Shown piece after piece: positions 13,021 through 23,836 of a stretch of DNA of 64,000 bases (positions are counted from its first letter, which is position 1; each line of letters starts with the position of its first letter). Made by a program: the position numbers and the translations under genes. The notes below the pieces were generated by a model, which saw only the letters and a list, made by a program, of their open reading frames with translations, did not search any database and was not told the DNA's origin. The stretch lies in NCBI GenBank assembly GCA_024336345.1, contig JANFOG010000008.1, positions 930,001 through 994,000 on the forward strand, given 5' to 3'. The DNA is from Mariannaea sp. PMI_226. Its lineage: Eukaryota > Ascomycota > Sordariomycetes > Hypocreales > Nectriaceae.

Positions 13021-13623
13021 TGTATGATGCCCAATAGCCCCACTGAAGTTTAAATGCGATTTGATCGAAGCAGGGGGTGGAGCATCTTTTTCGTGACTAT
13101 GATCCTACCCTGTAGCTAAATGTCGATTTATACACGTATTAGTATTTGTTCGCCTTTTTTCTTGGTTTGGGCAGCCTTTTTCAATGACGATGATGATTGC
13201 ACTGATTTGATATAGCTGTGTGCAGTTTCCATATATTCGAGTAAAGAAAAATAGTATAAAACACCATTTACTTCTTGTGGCGTGAATTATCATGGTATCA
13301 TGACAGTAGAAACGGAACCCATTGACGCGCACGCACTAAATAGAATTGAGTCATAACATAGAAACTCCAACGGGTGTATTGTCAGAAAAGGGACTATTAG
13401 TTACAAATGAATACTTTTTTCTTATTTCTGTAGTCCAACAGAATTGACCGCGCTCTTCGCGGCACGGCAAATTCATTCAACTACCGTGGAGTTGAGATAT
13501 GTGATAGACCATCAAGTCCAACCGAACGCCACCTATAATTACAATCATGTCTATAGATCCCTTTCCCATTTCTAAATCGTCAGTCTTAATAACAATATGG
13601 ACATTATTTTCGCCAGTATAAAC
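13021..13623. other. intergenic region, AT-rich
   Basis: Promoter of the YwbE-like gene and 3' flank of the MFS gene. An open frame at 13105-13332 has no domain and is not called. Nothing else seen. Confidence 0.6.
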
Positions 13624-15584
13624 TTAGGCGTCACCCTCCTTTACAGGTTTCTTTTTCCGAAGATCCTTCCAGCCCATCCCCCATGAAGAACAGAACATGA
13701 GACAGGCTGCCGCGACAGCCAGGTAAAACACCGAATCCACACTTTTCGCATAGGCGGCAAGTGCCTGCGGGAGATCCTTCGGCGGCACAACGAGCTTGAT
13801 GCCTGTGGCACCTGCATTGATAATCTTCTGGGTGTCTACGTCTGGAAGTCGAGAAGAAAGCTCATCTCGGAGTTTGTTGTTGAAGATGACATTCGATACG
13901 GAGACGAAAACGGCACCACCGAAAGTTTGGGCGAAAACGAGGACAGCAGTGGCGATTGACATCATATCGGGTGTTGAATTTGCTTGCACCGCGAGGATAG
14001 GCATCTGAATAGCAATTCCTCGGCCGATACCGACAAAAACTTGGTAACCAGCCCATTTCACGGTGGGACTGTGAGGTTCCAAGGTCGTAAGGAGGCCGCT
14101 GGCGATGGCAATGATGACGGCACCCAGGGCCGCGAAGGGGAGGTAGTATCCGACCCTTTGCACTACGAATGGTTAGTAATTCAAGTTTGAAGTCGGATTG
14201 GAAATCACGAGGCTTACCAACGGCGCCGATAAGAACGGCAGCCACTAGCTGACCGAGAATGCTGGGTAGTAGATCCAATCCACTTTTAAAGGGTGAGGCA
14301 CCCTTGACAGACTGGAAGTAAATGGGTAGGTAGAAGGCGGCGACAAATACCGTAGTGAAGAGAAATAGCATCGTGAGGCAGGCGGTCCAGATTTCTCTCT
14401 TTCGAATGACTGGCAAGGGGATCATGGCAAGGTCGCCAACCCGATACTCCCAATAGAGGAAGAGAAGGAGGAGACCGCCACCACCGCAGAAGAGACCAAT
14501 AATTCTTGCAGAATCCCAGGCATAATCGATACCACCCCATTGCAGAGCTAGAAGGAACATAACCGTGCAGGGTGCGAAGAGGACGAAACCCGTGAGATCA
14601 AGCTTTGACAAGAGAATTTTGGAGACCGGTTCGTTGGTCTTGACGGTTCGATCAGGAATTTCGACAAGTGAGACCAAGAGGACGCAAATGGCACCAATAG
14701 GGAGGTTGATGTAGAAGCCTGACCAAATGTTAGTACCTGAAGCTTGAACCCGTAAGAAAATTTGCTCTTACACCATCGCCAGGTTGTATACTCGGTAAGA
14801 GCACCGCCAATCAATGGCCCAAAGACAATACCGAGTTGGGCACAACCCATCAAGATGCCCATCAGAGGGGGGCGCTTCTCCAGCGGGACCGAAGCTGCAA
14901 TGATGGTGAAAGCTCCGTTCTGGATCCCAGAGCTGCCAATACCGGCAACAGCTCGACCAATGATCAACATCATGGATGAGGTCGCAACTCCGCAAATGAG
15001 GCAACCGACTTCGAAGACGAAAAGGAACCCGAGGAAGAGCGTCTATATATGAATTAGCATAGAGCACTTTGTAAAGATGAGACTTCAGATACTGACCTTG
15101 GACTTGAAGTAAGTATAAAGCTTACCGGCAAGCGGTTGCAGAGCAGCACTGTCTCGTGTTAGCTGTGTAATACAAAACCTTGTATTCAGACTAATTCCCA
15201 TACCTGGCAAGGTTATATGCACTGCCATACCAACCAATGTCGTCCAATGAATGAAATCGTTCGGTGATGCGAGGAATGGCCTAGTAAAAGTTAGAGTCAT
15301 CATGAAGTGTGTCTAGATGTAACATCACGCACTGTCGTAATAATGGAAATGTCCAGCAGCATAAGAAATGCTCCAAGGGTAATGGAAATCATCAAGCTGG
15401 CTAATTTCCAGCCAGTGACCCATGTCAATTCAACATCTTCCTTTGGGGGAACTTGGTCCTGTTGTGTTGTGTTGTCGGGTTTCTCGTCATATAACGTTGG
15501 TGTAGAGGACCTCTGGTCAACCTTTTCGTCGAACAAGGCCGGTTCCAAATCCGGGCGGGATTTTTCAGACACTGAAGAATCCAT
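13624..15584 (-). CDS. DHA2-type (14-TM) MFS efflux transporter
   Basis: Six exons on the minus strand, 15584-15333, 15280-15204, 15148-15097, 15042-14772, 14718-14218 and 14162-13624, give 563 residues. It is a proton-driven exporter of drugs or small metabolites at the plasma membrane. A charged 60-residue cytosolic start precedes TM1 with [11 protein letters not shown], the DHA2 version of the LDxTxVN motif. [21 protein letters not shown] and [15 protein letters not shown] follow, then the [13 protein letters not shown] segment restored by splicing at 14772/14718. Motif-C-like [16 protein letters not shown] lies in the second half. The tail is basic. Close relatives include toxin and azole efflux pumps of fungal clusters, but no biosynthetic gene is nearby. 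Its neighbour upstream on the same strand is a Zn2Cys6 regulator. The substrate cannot be told from sequence. Confidence 0.92.
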
Positions 15585-16110
15585 GGTTGTCTTGCACAGG
15601 CAGCCGAGTTGGAGAAATCGTCAGTTGGGGTTGAAGTTGGCTTCACAAGGCACGACGTCTCAGGTGAGGTGGCGGCTCAACCACCTTTTAAGAAGGGGGG
15701 GAAACAATAGTGTGCTAGCATGTCTATTCGAACGATAACACTGCGGAGATTGCTAAAATCCATACCGCTACAGACCGTGTCCCGGTGGTCAAACGGCCTT
15801 GCGAGGGTGATTGAGTAGGGGATCATGACCGGTGGACCACCCGGCCTTGGCCAGAAATCCGAATCCCGCTCTTCGGGGAATAGCGCGACCAATGGCGTGA
15901 CCCACGCCGAAGGGCATGGGATGGGAACGGAGGACCCTGACATCCCCGAAGAGCATAATACGGAGCCAGAAATGTTTGGCGCAGCTGAGGGGTGGCCTCG
16001 CTTTCGGGCTCGCGTCTACTATGTATGTGTGCGTCAGGGTGTCGTGTCGTTCTCGTTCTTTGTCATTGCTTCTTTTGGAACTCGTTCTATTATTGGTCCA
16101 AGTCCGAGCT
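15585..16110. other. promoter region of the MFS gene
   Basis: 526 bp between the regulator's 3' end and the MFS start. CGG and CCG triplets are frequent (for example CGG near 15743 and CCG about 18 bp later), but no perfect palindrome like the one at 18442 is present. Confidence 0.5.
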
Positions 16111-18142
16111 CTAAAACTCCCATGGTCCAAACACATCGGACATCCATGTCATGTCGCCAAAATTCATAGTGTTAGGATCTGGCAAATTAAACACCGGATG
16201 GAGCGGTAGCCCCGTATCTACAGGTGGGACCGGATTTGGCATGATCTGGCCCTGACTTTGGCTATTTGGTGTCGGGATTCCTCCTAGATGCCTCGAGAGA
16301 GCTGGCTCCCACGAGATTCGAATATTTTTCATAATCTTGCATGCCTTGTCGAAGAGGGTGTCCTCGCCTTCCGTCACCTTGAAAGGATAGGCTGCGTTCA
16401 ACTGGCCAAACAGTTCAATAGTTTGGTCAAGCAACGCAAGCATGTCAGCGGTGTTTCTGACAAAATCTTTGTCCCACGCTGGATCTTCCGATGTAGTGAG
16501 CCGGTATAGCGCTACTTGGACTTGTGAAAGCTGGACGTATACTGAGAACGGAGATCCAGGTATTTCCAGGAGCGGCACCGACAAGAAGATCTCATACCAT
16601 TCGCGCACAGCCTTGAGACAGCCAAACATGCTCTCAATGCGCTGGTGGGTTGGAATAGACTGCAGGAATAACCCAACGGAATGGACCTGGACCTCAGTGC
16701 CGAGCATCTGCATACGCAAAACATCTTTGGACGATATATGGTCAGCACATGGAGATGTGTACGAAAACAAACAGGAGACTTACTGCTTGGCATCAAACCA
16801 GGAGGAATATTCTCTTGAATCTCTTGTATCTTGGCTAGCATACCCTTTTTAAAAACATGGGTTGGAGTTTGTCCCGTCTCCCCCATGACGTCCTGCAGAA
16901 GAAGTTTCTGAGCTTCTTCTGCTACTTGTTGATACCTGACAAAGGTCACCAGGATCTCGTCAGATGGATGCTCACAATCTCTCTCCAAAACCTTCAGGCA
17001 ATCTTCCATATGTGGCGTCCACCGAAGGGTTTCCATCTTGCCTATAAAGGAGGCCATACTACAAAACGTTAGTTATGATACTGTCTGGATAAAGAGAAAA
17101 CGAAAACGTACACAGATGTTAGGAACCAGAGCGCCAAAACAGCCCTTCTTTCCTCCATGGACCTCATCTTGGGAGCTGGCGGACGCCCTCCCCAGACTTT
17201 GAAACAAATTGTGAAATACTGCTCCTCGATAGGCGCTCGGCTTAAGCTAAGTTCGTAGATAATGGCGGTGGCGATTTGGGAATACATGATAATGAAGGGT
17301 CGAGTTCCGGGACCTGAAGACATGGTGGCCCTATGAAGACAATAAGTTAGAAAGAGCACTGAGTTTCATGGTAAAACTGCTTCCACCTACCAAGCTAGGT
17401 AGCAAATGAGACCAAGTAGAACATCCATGTTTCGCTCGTTATTGACAATGACCCGTTGGGCGATTTCTTGGCGCACCCTCTCCTTCAAGATGGCATTCTG
17501 AGGGCAAGACATTGTCGTAATGTTCATGATGCACAGCCACAGGAATGGGCGTTCCTTGCGCAAGGACTCTGCTGTGACATCGTGGGGTAAAACCATGAAC
17601 GGGAAGTTGGGCAACCAGTCTCGGAACTTTTTCAAGTATATCTCGGCTTCTGCAGGTGTGGGTTCGGGGAGTTGATATGTTTCATTAATGTCCGGAGGGG
17701 TACTGGACGTTGGTGTACCATGTGCCGTGGAAGCAGGATCAAAAGCCTGAGGTATGGAAGAAGGCATGCCTGGGGATGTTGACGAAGTCGCTGCAGCGGC
17801 GAGAGAGTCAAGTCGGCTTGTTAGGGCCTGTGAGCCGGTGAATGCAGGTGATTCTCCGGCTGGAATACTTTGTGGGTTTGCATTTTGAGAGGCTCGAAGT
17901 ATGGAGACAAGATCATCGAGCTTCTCTTCGAGCTGAGCTGTTCTTGAAGCATTTGTTTTCTTTGCAGCACGTTTCCTCGTCGCCGTCATGGGTTGACATT
18001 CCTTACCCAAACGACTGCATCGTTGACATACATTGGTCGCCGGGTTTAAAACGCATTTACACTTTGCACGTGAGCAATTGGTGCATGAGCGACCATATCT
18101 CGCTGGAACTCCAGCCGAAGAGCCTCCATCTTCCGGTCCCAT
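16111..18142 (-). CDS. Zn2Cys6 (Gal4-type) transcription factor
   Basis: Four exons on the minus strand, 18142-17391, 17330-17112, 17058-16784 and 16724-16111, give 619 residues. The binuclear zinc cluster is complete: C-x2-C-x6-C-x8-C-x2-C-x6-C from C20 to C49 (CTNC ... CQRC ... C). A basic linker (TRKRAAKKT) and a short coiled segment (AQLEEKLDDLVSILRAS) follow. After a Ser/Pro/Thr-rich stretch comes the helical regulatory region (EIYLKKFRDWLPNFPF, RPFLWLCIMNITTMSC). The C-terminus ends in an acidic/aromatic WMSDVFGPWEF that could be an activation segment. The start at 18142 (MGPEDGG) is preferred over an in-frame ATG at 18205. It lies just upstream of an MFS pump on the same strand, a common regulator/pump layout. 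The regulon is inferred, not shown. Confidence 0.9.
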
Positions 18143-18441
18143 GGTTAAGCAAAGTGGTGTAGGCTTTCCTCCTTTGATGAAACAGTGTGTCGAGAGACGG
18201 CACACGAAGCTGCCATGCAGAGTGCGGCCACTAACTGCGGATCAAGCAAGGGGCCCGCCAAGTGTCCACCAAGGAGGATCTGATGAGCATCTCCGTTCGG
18301 TACAACCCTTGATAGACAGAAAAGGTCTCTCCAAAAAAAAAATCCCAAACGGTGGTGAAAGGTGTGGTTTGCTTGAGCGAGCGGGATTGGGATTTGAGGT
18401 TCGACGGGGCCGTGTATGGTCATAGAAGAGCGAGAGCGGAC

Positions 18442-18464
18442 TTCGGGTTTTGCCTAAACCCGAA
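18442..18464. promoter_or_regulatory. candidate Zn2Cys6 binding palindrome
   Basis: TTCGGGTTT at 18442-18450 and its exact reverse complement AAACCCGAA at 18456-18464 flank TGCCT. The site therefore contains CGG and CCG half-sites in inverted orientation, separated by 13 nt. It is 300 bp upstream of the regulator start codon. Binuclear-cluster factors typically bind such paired triplets, so autoregulation is a reasonable but untested inference. Confidence 0.5.
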
Positions 18465-19588
18465 ACCCTACTCTCCACGCAGATGACCCTTTTGGCCACC
18501 CTCAGACAATGGTAGCTCGATGCATTGAACTCGGACTACGGCTCAAAAAGTAGTCCATTGACTCTATGAAGGTCAGCTAATGAAACCCAGTTACGCAAGT
18601 TACATGCGTGTTGCTAGTTGCCTTGGCGCCCAATTCTTTACTCTGGCGGGTCAGTTCGGGCAAGTGGGCGAGCTACTCGTATATACCAAGCGGAATCCGA
18701 AAATCGCGTTCGAATTCACCGAAACAAAAGGGAACCACCCTCGCTCTATTCAAAGAGGTAGACTACCTCATTGATAACAACTCCAATGCTCGCGATCTTG
18801 TCTGCACGTCACCGCGACATGATCCTACAGCGTCTTGATTTCTATTCCATGAGACGACTGAACTGCGTACCACCTCCGATGTGACAAACTAGCAAAAAAT
18901 TTCAAGTCACGATGCATATTACGATCTAAGTATTAAGTATTATCAGATCTGGAAACATGACACCAAACCCGAATACTCCGATGAGTACTTTTTCTTCCCG
19001 AAAAATTGGTGGGGTGTGAGATAACCATAACTATAAGCCCGGACGCAAGGATCCCCCGTGTCCATTCTGACAGATCATGGGGACAGAGTTCAGCTTGAAG
19101 GAGTCATCTGGATTACATGGCCTGACATGAATCGGTGAGACAATAATAGACGACGGAAGAGAACTTTGCTGGTGTATATGAATACGAATTACGAGGAGAT
19201 GCATGAAAGATTGGATACTCAGCTTGGCTCCCCTAGACCAAAACAGAGCTTAAAGAAGAAATGTTAATTCGAAATGTTACGAGACATGAGCATGCGACCA
19301 CTGTCGGAATGTCTATTACATCTGAATCTTTAAGAGTATTCTCAGCTTCCTACCCTGGCCTGTATTGCATCTGGCAGATGAATTAAAGTCCCCTGTCCAG
19401 AGGAATTTAGCTATGGTAAGATACGGCTGAGAACTCTGTGCCTGATCTGATAAGATTGGCGACGTCGAGAAACTTTATGTAAACTCCATGTGATGTCATG
19501 TCAGATCATTGAAGGAGAGAACGAGAACGACTCGAAGAATGACTAAGCCTGGGCCTGTTAACCAGAAAAGGAGACCGCGACTCTCCTG

Positions 19589-19623
19589 ATTGGCCTCCTG
19601 TCATTGGGTGAGCTAGGACCAAT
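19589..19623. promoter_or_regulatory. cluster of three CCAAT boxes
   Basis: ATTGG at 19589-19593 and 19603-19607, and CCAAT at 19619-19623, lie within 35 bp, about 160-190 bp upstream of the ATG at 19780. CCAAT is the core site of the HAP complex, which controls respiratory and iron genes in fungi; use here is inferred. Confidence 0.5.
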
Positions 19624-19670
19624 CAAAGCCGACGTTTCCCGACCGGTGGTTCATTCCAACCCACCCACGT

Positions 19671-19688
19671 CACAGCACAGCACAGCAC
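19671..19688. repeat. short CACAG tandem repeat
   Basis: CACAG occurs three times in a row, ending in a fourth partial copy, about 95-110 bp upstream of the start at 19780. Confidence 0.7.
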
Positions 19689-19779
19689 GTTTGCTCTGCA
19701 ATTCCGCTTTCCTCCGCCATCTCCAAATCCCTTAGTTACGAATCTTCAAACCAATTCCTTCAGAGAACCCCGGTCAATC

Positions 19780-20620
19780 ATGGCTGCTCCCGGTGTTTTA
19801 ACGGCCGAATTTCTACCTCGATTCCTCCTCCCTCGCCTTAGTTGGGGGGTTCCCCTGTCTGCATCGCGAACGGCAGCGCCCTTTGCCGCGGCCCATCACA
19901 CCCATCAACGACGGCCGTTTCCAGGCCTGCAGGCTGGTCCTGTATCGCAAAGATGCTCCCACCACTCTGATAGCTTGATTCTAAGACGAGCATTCCATAC
20001 CACTGCTCCGAGACGACGCGATCACCACTTCGATACTCTAAAGTTCGTCCGGCGACTTCAAAGCGAGGGGTTCACTGAAGAGCAATCCGTGGCCATGATG
20101 AAGGTCCTCAACGACGTCATCGAAGAGAGGTACTGCATCGCCCCCCTGGGATTCGATACTGTATGAGTGATGCTAACTGTTGCATTCTAGCATCCAGAAC
20201 CTCACCCGAACGATGGTCCTGCGCGAAGACGCCGCCAAAGCCACGTATACTCAGAAAGTCGACTTCGCCAAGCTACGTTCCGAGCTCCTCTCCGCCGACA
20301 GCACAGAATCTAACACCACCCGAACCGCCTACGAGCGCCTGACGAACGACATTGCCAAGTTGAGCAGCCGACTGCGGGACGAGATCAGCCGGACACAGGC
20401 TAGTGTACGGTTGGATCTTAACCTGGAGAAGGGCCGCATCCGCGAAGAGGCGGTGGGCCAAGAACTTAAGATCAAGGAGACGGAAACCAAGATCGAGCAG
20501 GAGGTTGCAGCGTTAAGGGAGAAGCTTGAGCAGGTCAAGTTCCAGACGCTGCAATGGCTGATGGGCGTGTGCACTGGTTTCGCTGCACTATTACTGGGTG
20601 CCTGGAGGTTGCTGATGTGA
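19780..20620 (+). CDS. CCDC90/Fmp32-like mitochondrial coiled-coil protein (DUF1640)
   Basis: Two exons, 19780-20129 and 20191-20620, give 259 residues. The donor is a weak GTACTG, but the branch site TGCTAAC and the joined sequence NDVIEESIQNLTRTMVLRED support it. The basic N-terminus (MAAPGVLTAEFLPRFLLPRL and later RRAFHTTAPRRR) is a mitochondrial presequence. The DUF1640 core starts at HFDTLKFVRRLQSEGFTEEQ. A long coiled coil follows, and the chain ends in one C-terminal membrane helix (LQWLMGVCTGFAALLLGAW, about 236-256). Relatives include yeast Fmp32, linked to cytochrome oxidase assembly, and animal MCUR1/CCDC90B. Inner-membrane location is expected; the exact role in filamentous fungi is uncertain. 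Confidence 0.85.
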
Positions 20621-21720
20621 GAGGCATTAGTGCTCTTGTACGAGAGATGCCTCTTTTTGGGTCCTTTTCTTGTCTTCCAACAAAAGGGATGATTTTATAT
20701 GGAGTTGGTTGATGTTTAAGAAATAAAAAGAAAACTACCTACCGCTCGACCATTTTGGTTAAGCTTGGGGGTTTCATCAGAGGGATTATCTATTATCTAG
20801 GGGAGTGGACAAGGTAGCTGGGCACCCTAACTGGGATAGATTTCATAGAGTCATCAGAGTTGTATTGTGCTTCTCTCTATCAGAAGACGTGATTGAGTTG
20901 CACAAGTAACGAAATTGTATCTGGAAATGACGTTACTGTCGAATGACGAAACTTGGTGCCATGTCAAAAGTTGGGAGGAGTTACATCAAAAACTGTGCCA
21001 TGTCTCGCTATTGGCCAAGCTTCCACAACGGTTTAAGCACTGGAGATGGTGATGACGGGTGCAATTGTATCGAAATCCCCTCCAACGATCGAACACAAAG
21101 GATAACTTGCCTCGATACCAAGCATGCGCTTCTCCTCCTCAGCAATAACAATAAATAATAGTTGAATGCTCCGCTCCCCAGCTGTCAAACTTCGATTTTT
21201 CCCCACCCCCCAAACTCCCTCCATCCCTCCCCCGCCCCCCACCACTCCCGCACTTCAGATTACGGCAACCCCACCACCATCGCATCGCCCACGGCGGCAG
21301 CTATCGGGGGACCGGTGAACGGAGGCCAGCAGAGCAGGGAACTCTGCATACAACCAGCTATTTTTCTTCTCCCCCTCCCCGTCCCCCCTTCTCCTTCTTG
21401 TGAAAAAGGTGTCCTATAGTTATGTGGCTGATAACGATTTCTCGGCTATCTCTAATCTGAAACACCCGAAAAGCTCCCTCCTCTGCCGGCCATCAATTGA
21501 ATGCCATCATCCTCCGCCAAAGTTTTGATATCTCCTCCCCCCCCCCCCCTCCCCCCATCCCATCTCATTCCGCCCCTCCCCTCCCCTCCCCCTCCCCGCC
21601 TACCTCTTGTTTAGGTATCAAAACTACCCTAGGTAAGGTAGACAACAACTTGGGGGACCAAGTCATCTCAATTAAAATTTACCCCGCGAATTTATCACAA
21701 AGAAAAAGCCCTCTGTGAGA
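20621..21720. other. intergenic region with polypyrimidine tracts
   Basis: 3' flank of the CCDC90-like gene, then a C/T-rich stretch from about 21170 to 21600. I see no gene. The open frame at 21162-21419 is low-complexity proline/serine and is not called. Confidence 0.6.
21537..21600. repeat. poly-C and C4T tract; G-quadruplex-type motif on the minus strand
   Basis: A run of 13 C (21537-21549) is followed by six more C, then by CCCC-T units at 21573-21598. On the minus strand the latter reads as five G4-or-longer tracts with one-base loops. It lies about 120-185 bp upstream of the dehydrogenase start. Confidence 0.75.
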
Positions 21721-23013
21721 ATGGGTTCCCGAACCAAGGTATTGCTTTTGGGTCATATAGAGCAGTAAGTTCCCTTCAATGGCCAAGATATGACCCTCTC
21801 TTGCTCTCTCTCTCTCTGTCCTCAACCCCAAACACTGGAGAACGGTGGCTGAAATTTCGCCTCGTTCCTTTTTTCCCCTCTCTTCAGCGCCCATGAAGCT
21901 TGGGGGTCTCTCTCCTCCATCGCCGATGTCGTCATTCCCAAGGCAACAAACCGTCAGGACTTCCTCACAGAAGCCCGGTCTGGCGCTTTCGAACATGTCC
22001 TCGCCATATACCGCACCTTTGCCTCTGTCGACATTACGGGCCGCATCGACTCTGAGCTGCTGGACTCACTTCCTAGATCTGTCAAGTTCATCTGCCACAA
22101 TGGTGAGTGAGAGTTCCTTATCCAGTGGCCCAAACATTGCTCGATCATTATGAAGATGAGGAAGGGGAGGACCGTCGAACGAAATGGGTTGACCCTGGGA
22201 TAAGGTGCCGGCTATGATCAAATCGATATCCCAGCTTGTACGGGCCATTCAATCCATGTCTCCAACACCCCTCACGCCGTTGACGATTCCACCGCCGACT
22301 TGACCATTTGGCTTTTGCTCGGCGCGCTACGCAATCTTCCAATCTCAATGACTTCCCTACGTAGAGGTGACTGGCGCGGCAAGCCAATTGTAAGACTGGG
22401 TCACGACCCCCAGGGCAAGGTCCTCGGTATTCTGGGCATGGGAGGCATCGGACGCAATGTTGCACGGAAGGCCCGCGCATTCGGCATGACAATTCGGTAT
22501 CATAACCGGTCGCGGCTGAGTCCAGAGTTGGAAGATGGAGCGGAGTATGTCGACTTTGAGACGTTATTGAAGGAGAGTGATATCTTGAGCTTAAATCTTC
22601 CTCTGAACGTGAGTTGCCCAATCCTTCACAAGGGTAGACGAAAAATATCATTGACAAAGAGAACCATATAGCCCCAGACACACCACGCAATCTCAACGCC
22701 GCAGTTCAACCTCATGAAACCAGGCATCGTCATCGTCAACACCGCCCGCGGCGCGGTCATGGACGAAGCCGCTCTCGTAAGAGCTCTCGAGAGCGGCCAA
22801 GTCTCCAGCGTGGGCCTGGACGTGTACGAGAACGAGCCAGAAGTCCACCCAGCTCTCCTTTCAAACGAAAATGTTCTCTTGGTTCCTCACATGGGCACCT
22901 GGACAATCGAGACGGAAACCAAGATGGAGGAATGGGCAATCAACAACGTGCGCATGGCGGTTGAGACGGGCAAGCTGAAAAGCATCGTACCGGAACAGAG
23001 AGGTTTGCAATAG
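21721..23013 (+). CDS. D-isomer-specific 2-hydroxyacid dehydrogenase (glyoxylate/hydroxypyruvate reductase-like)
   Basis: Four exons, 21721-21764, 21888-22102, 22205-22608 and 22672-23013, give 334 residues. It likely reduces a 2-keto acid such as glyoxylate or hydroxypyruvate with NAD(P)H. The substrate domain reads VKFICHNGAGYDQIDI across the second junction, with SNTPHAVDDSTAD after it. The Rossmann dinucleotide motif is GMGGIG from residue 164. The active-site Arg is R247 in NTARGAV; the acidic partner is in YENEPEVHP and the catalytic His in VPHMGTWT. Yeast Gor1 is the nearest well-known relative. The substrate is inferred from family. Unlike GRHPR-type HxGS, the His motif here is HMGT, as in many fungal members. 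Confidence 0.92.
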
Positions 23014-23836
23014 ACAAAGATTCTGAGTTAAAGGGAACTAGAGTTTCGGTATCATATACAAGCATATCAATCAATATCCTTGGAGCTTTGACGAACTGAG
23101 GTGTCGTACCGAGGAAATGATATTCAAGAGCTCGCAGCTAACAGGTAAAATGCAGTCTAACGACCTTCATTACACAACTGAACATCATTGTCATTGAAAT
23201 GAGATGTAGCAAACAGGTGGTGGAACATCACCGCTACACATAGCTTGTGGTTATGAGCTATCGGCATCGGTAGGCTGGTTTAATTGTAATTTCACATAAG
23301 GGGAAAAAGAATCGAATATTAGAGTAGCATCCTCTTGATTTTTGAAAAAATCTACTCTATCCTGGCCACGGTTGACGGGCCCTATATGTTTTCCTGGCCC
23401 GATCCTCATTTTGTAAGGGGGCATATCTTTGGTCTTGGAATCTAATCCATCCATGCATCCATTCCATCATCCATTCATGCCTCGAAGGGGGAATCATGAT
23501 TAGCAGAGAAGCCAACGCCATTTTGTTGAAAAAGCAAGATTTTTCGTACCCCTTCCTGCACCTTGCAAAGGAATCGTCCTCTCGACTTTGGAGGATCCAT
23601 CCAAAACAAACAAAAGAAAATATAAGGGAAAAAAATAACAGAGCAGACAAAGAATAAACACGATATCATAAAAAAACCGCAGGTCTCCTGGTAACTCTCG
23701 CAGCCCAGATGCCATGCAAGTTTATGCTGTTGAAACCAGTATTTTGCCAGTTGCCGTGTCGAAGTAGTGGGTAAAATTCGTTACACGTAGGAATCCAGTT
23801 GAAGGATCCTTGGGGGGTATGATTACATGAGTACGC
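23014..23836. other. convergent intergenic region
   Basis: 3' flanks of the dehydrogenase and of SAH1. A short CCAT-rich simple repeat lies at about 23447-23480. Minus-strand open frames near 23251-23715 have no domain and probably lie in the SAH1 3' UTR. Confidence 0.6.

Larger units (their letters stand above)
18143..19779. other. intergenic region between divergent genes
   Basis: About 1.6 kb separating the regulator (minus) from the CCDC90-like gene (plus). It holds a perfect palindrome near 18450 and a CCAAT cluster near 19605. No coding region is supported. Confidence 0.6.

Noticed and set aside
13624..18142. Secondary-metabolite gene cluster
   Set aside because: A pump and a zinc-cluster regulator are present, but no synthase, synthetase, terpene cyclase or tailoring oxidase is encoded in the window.
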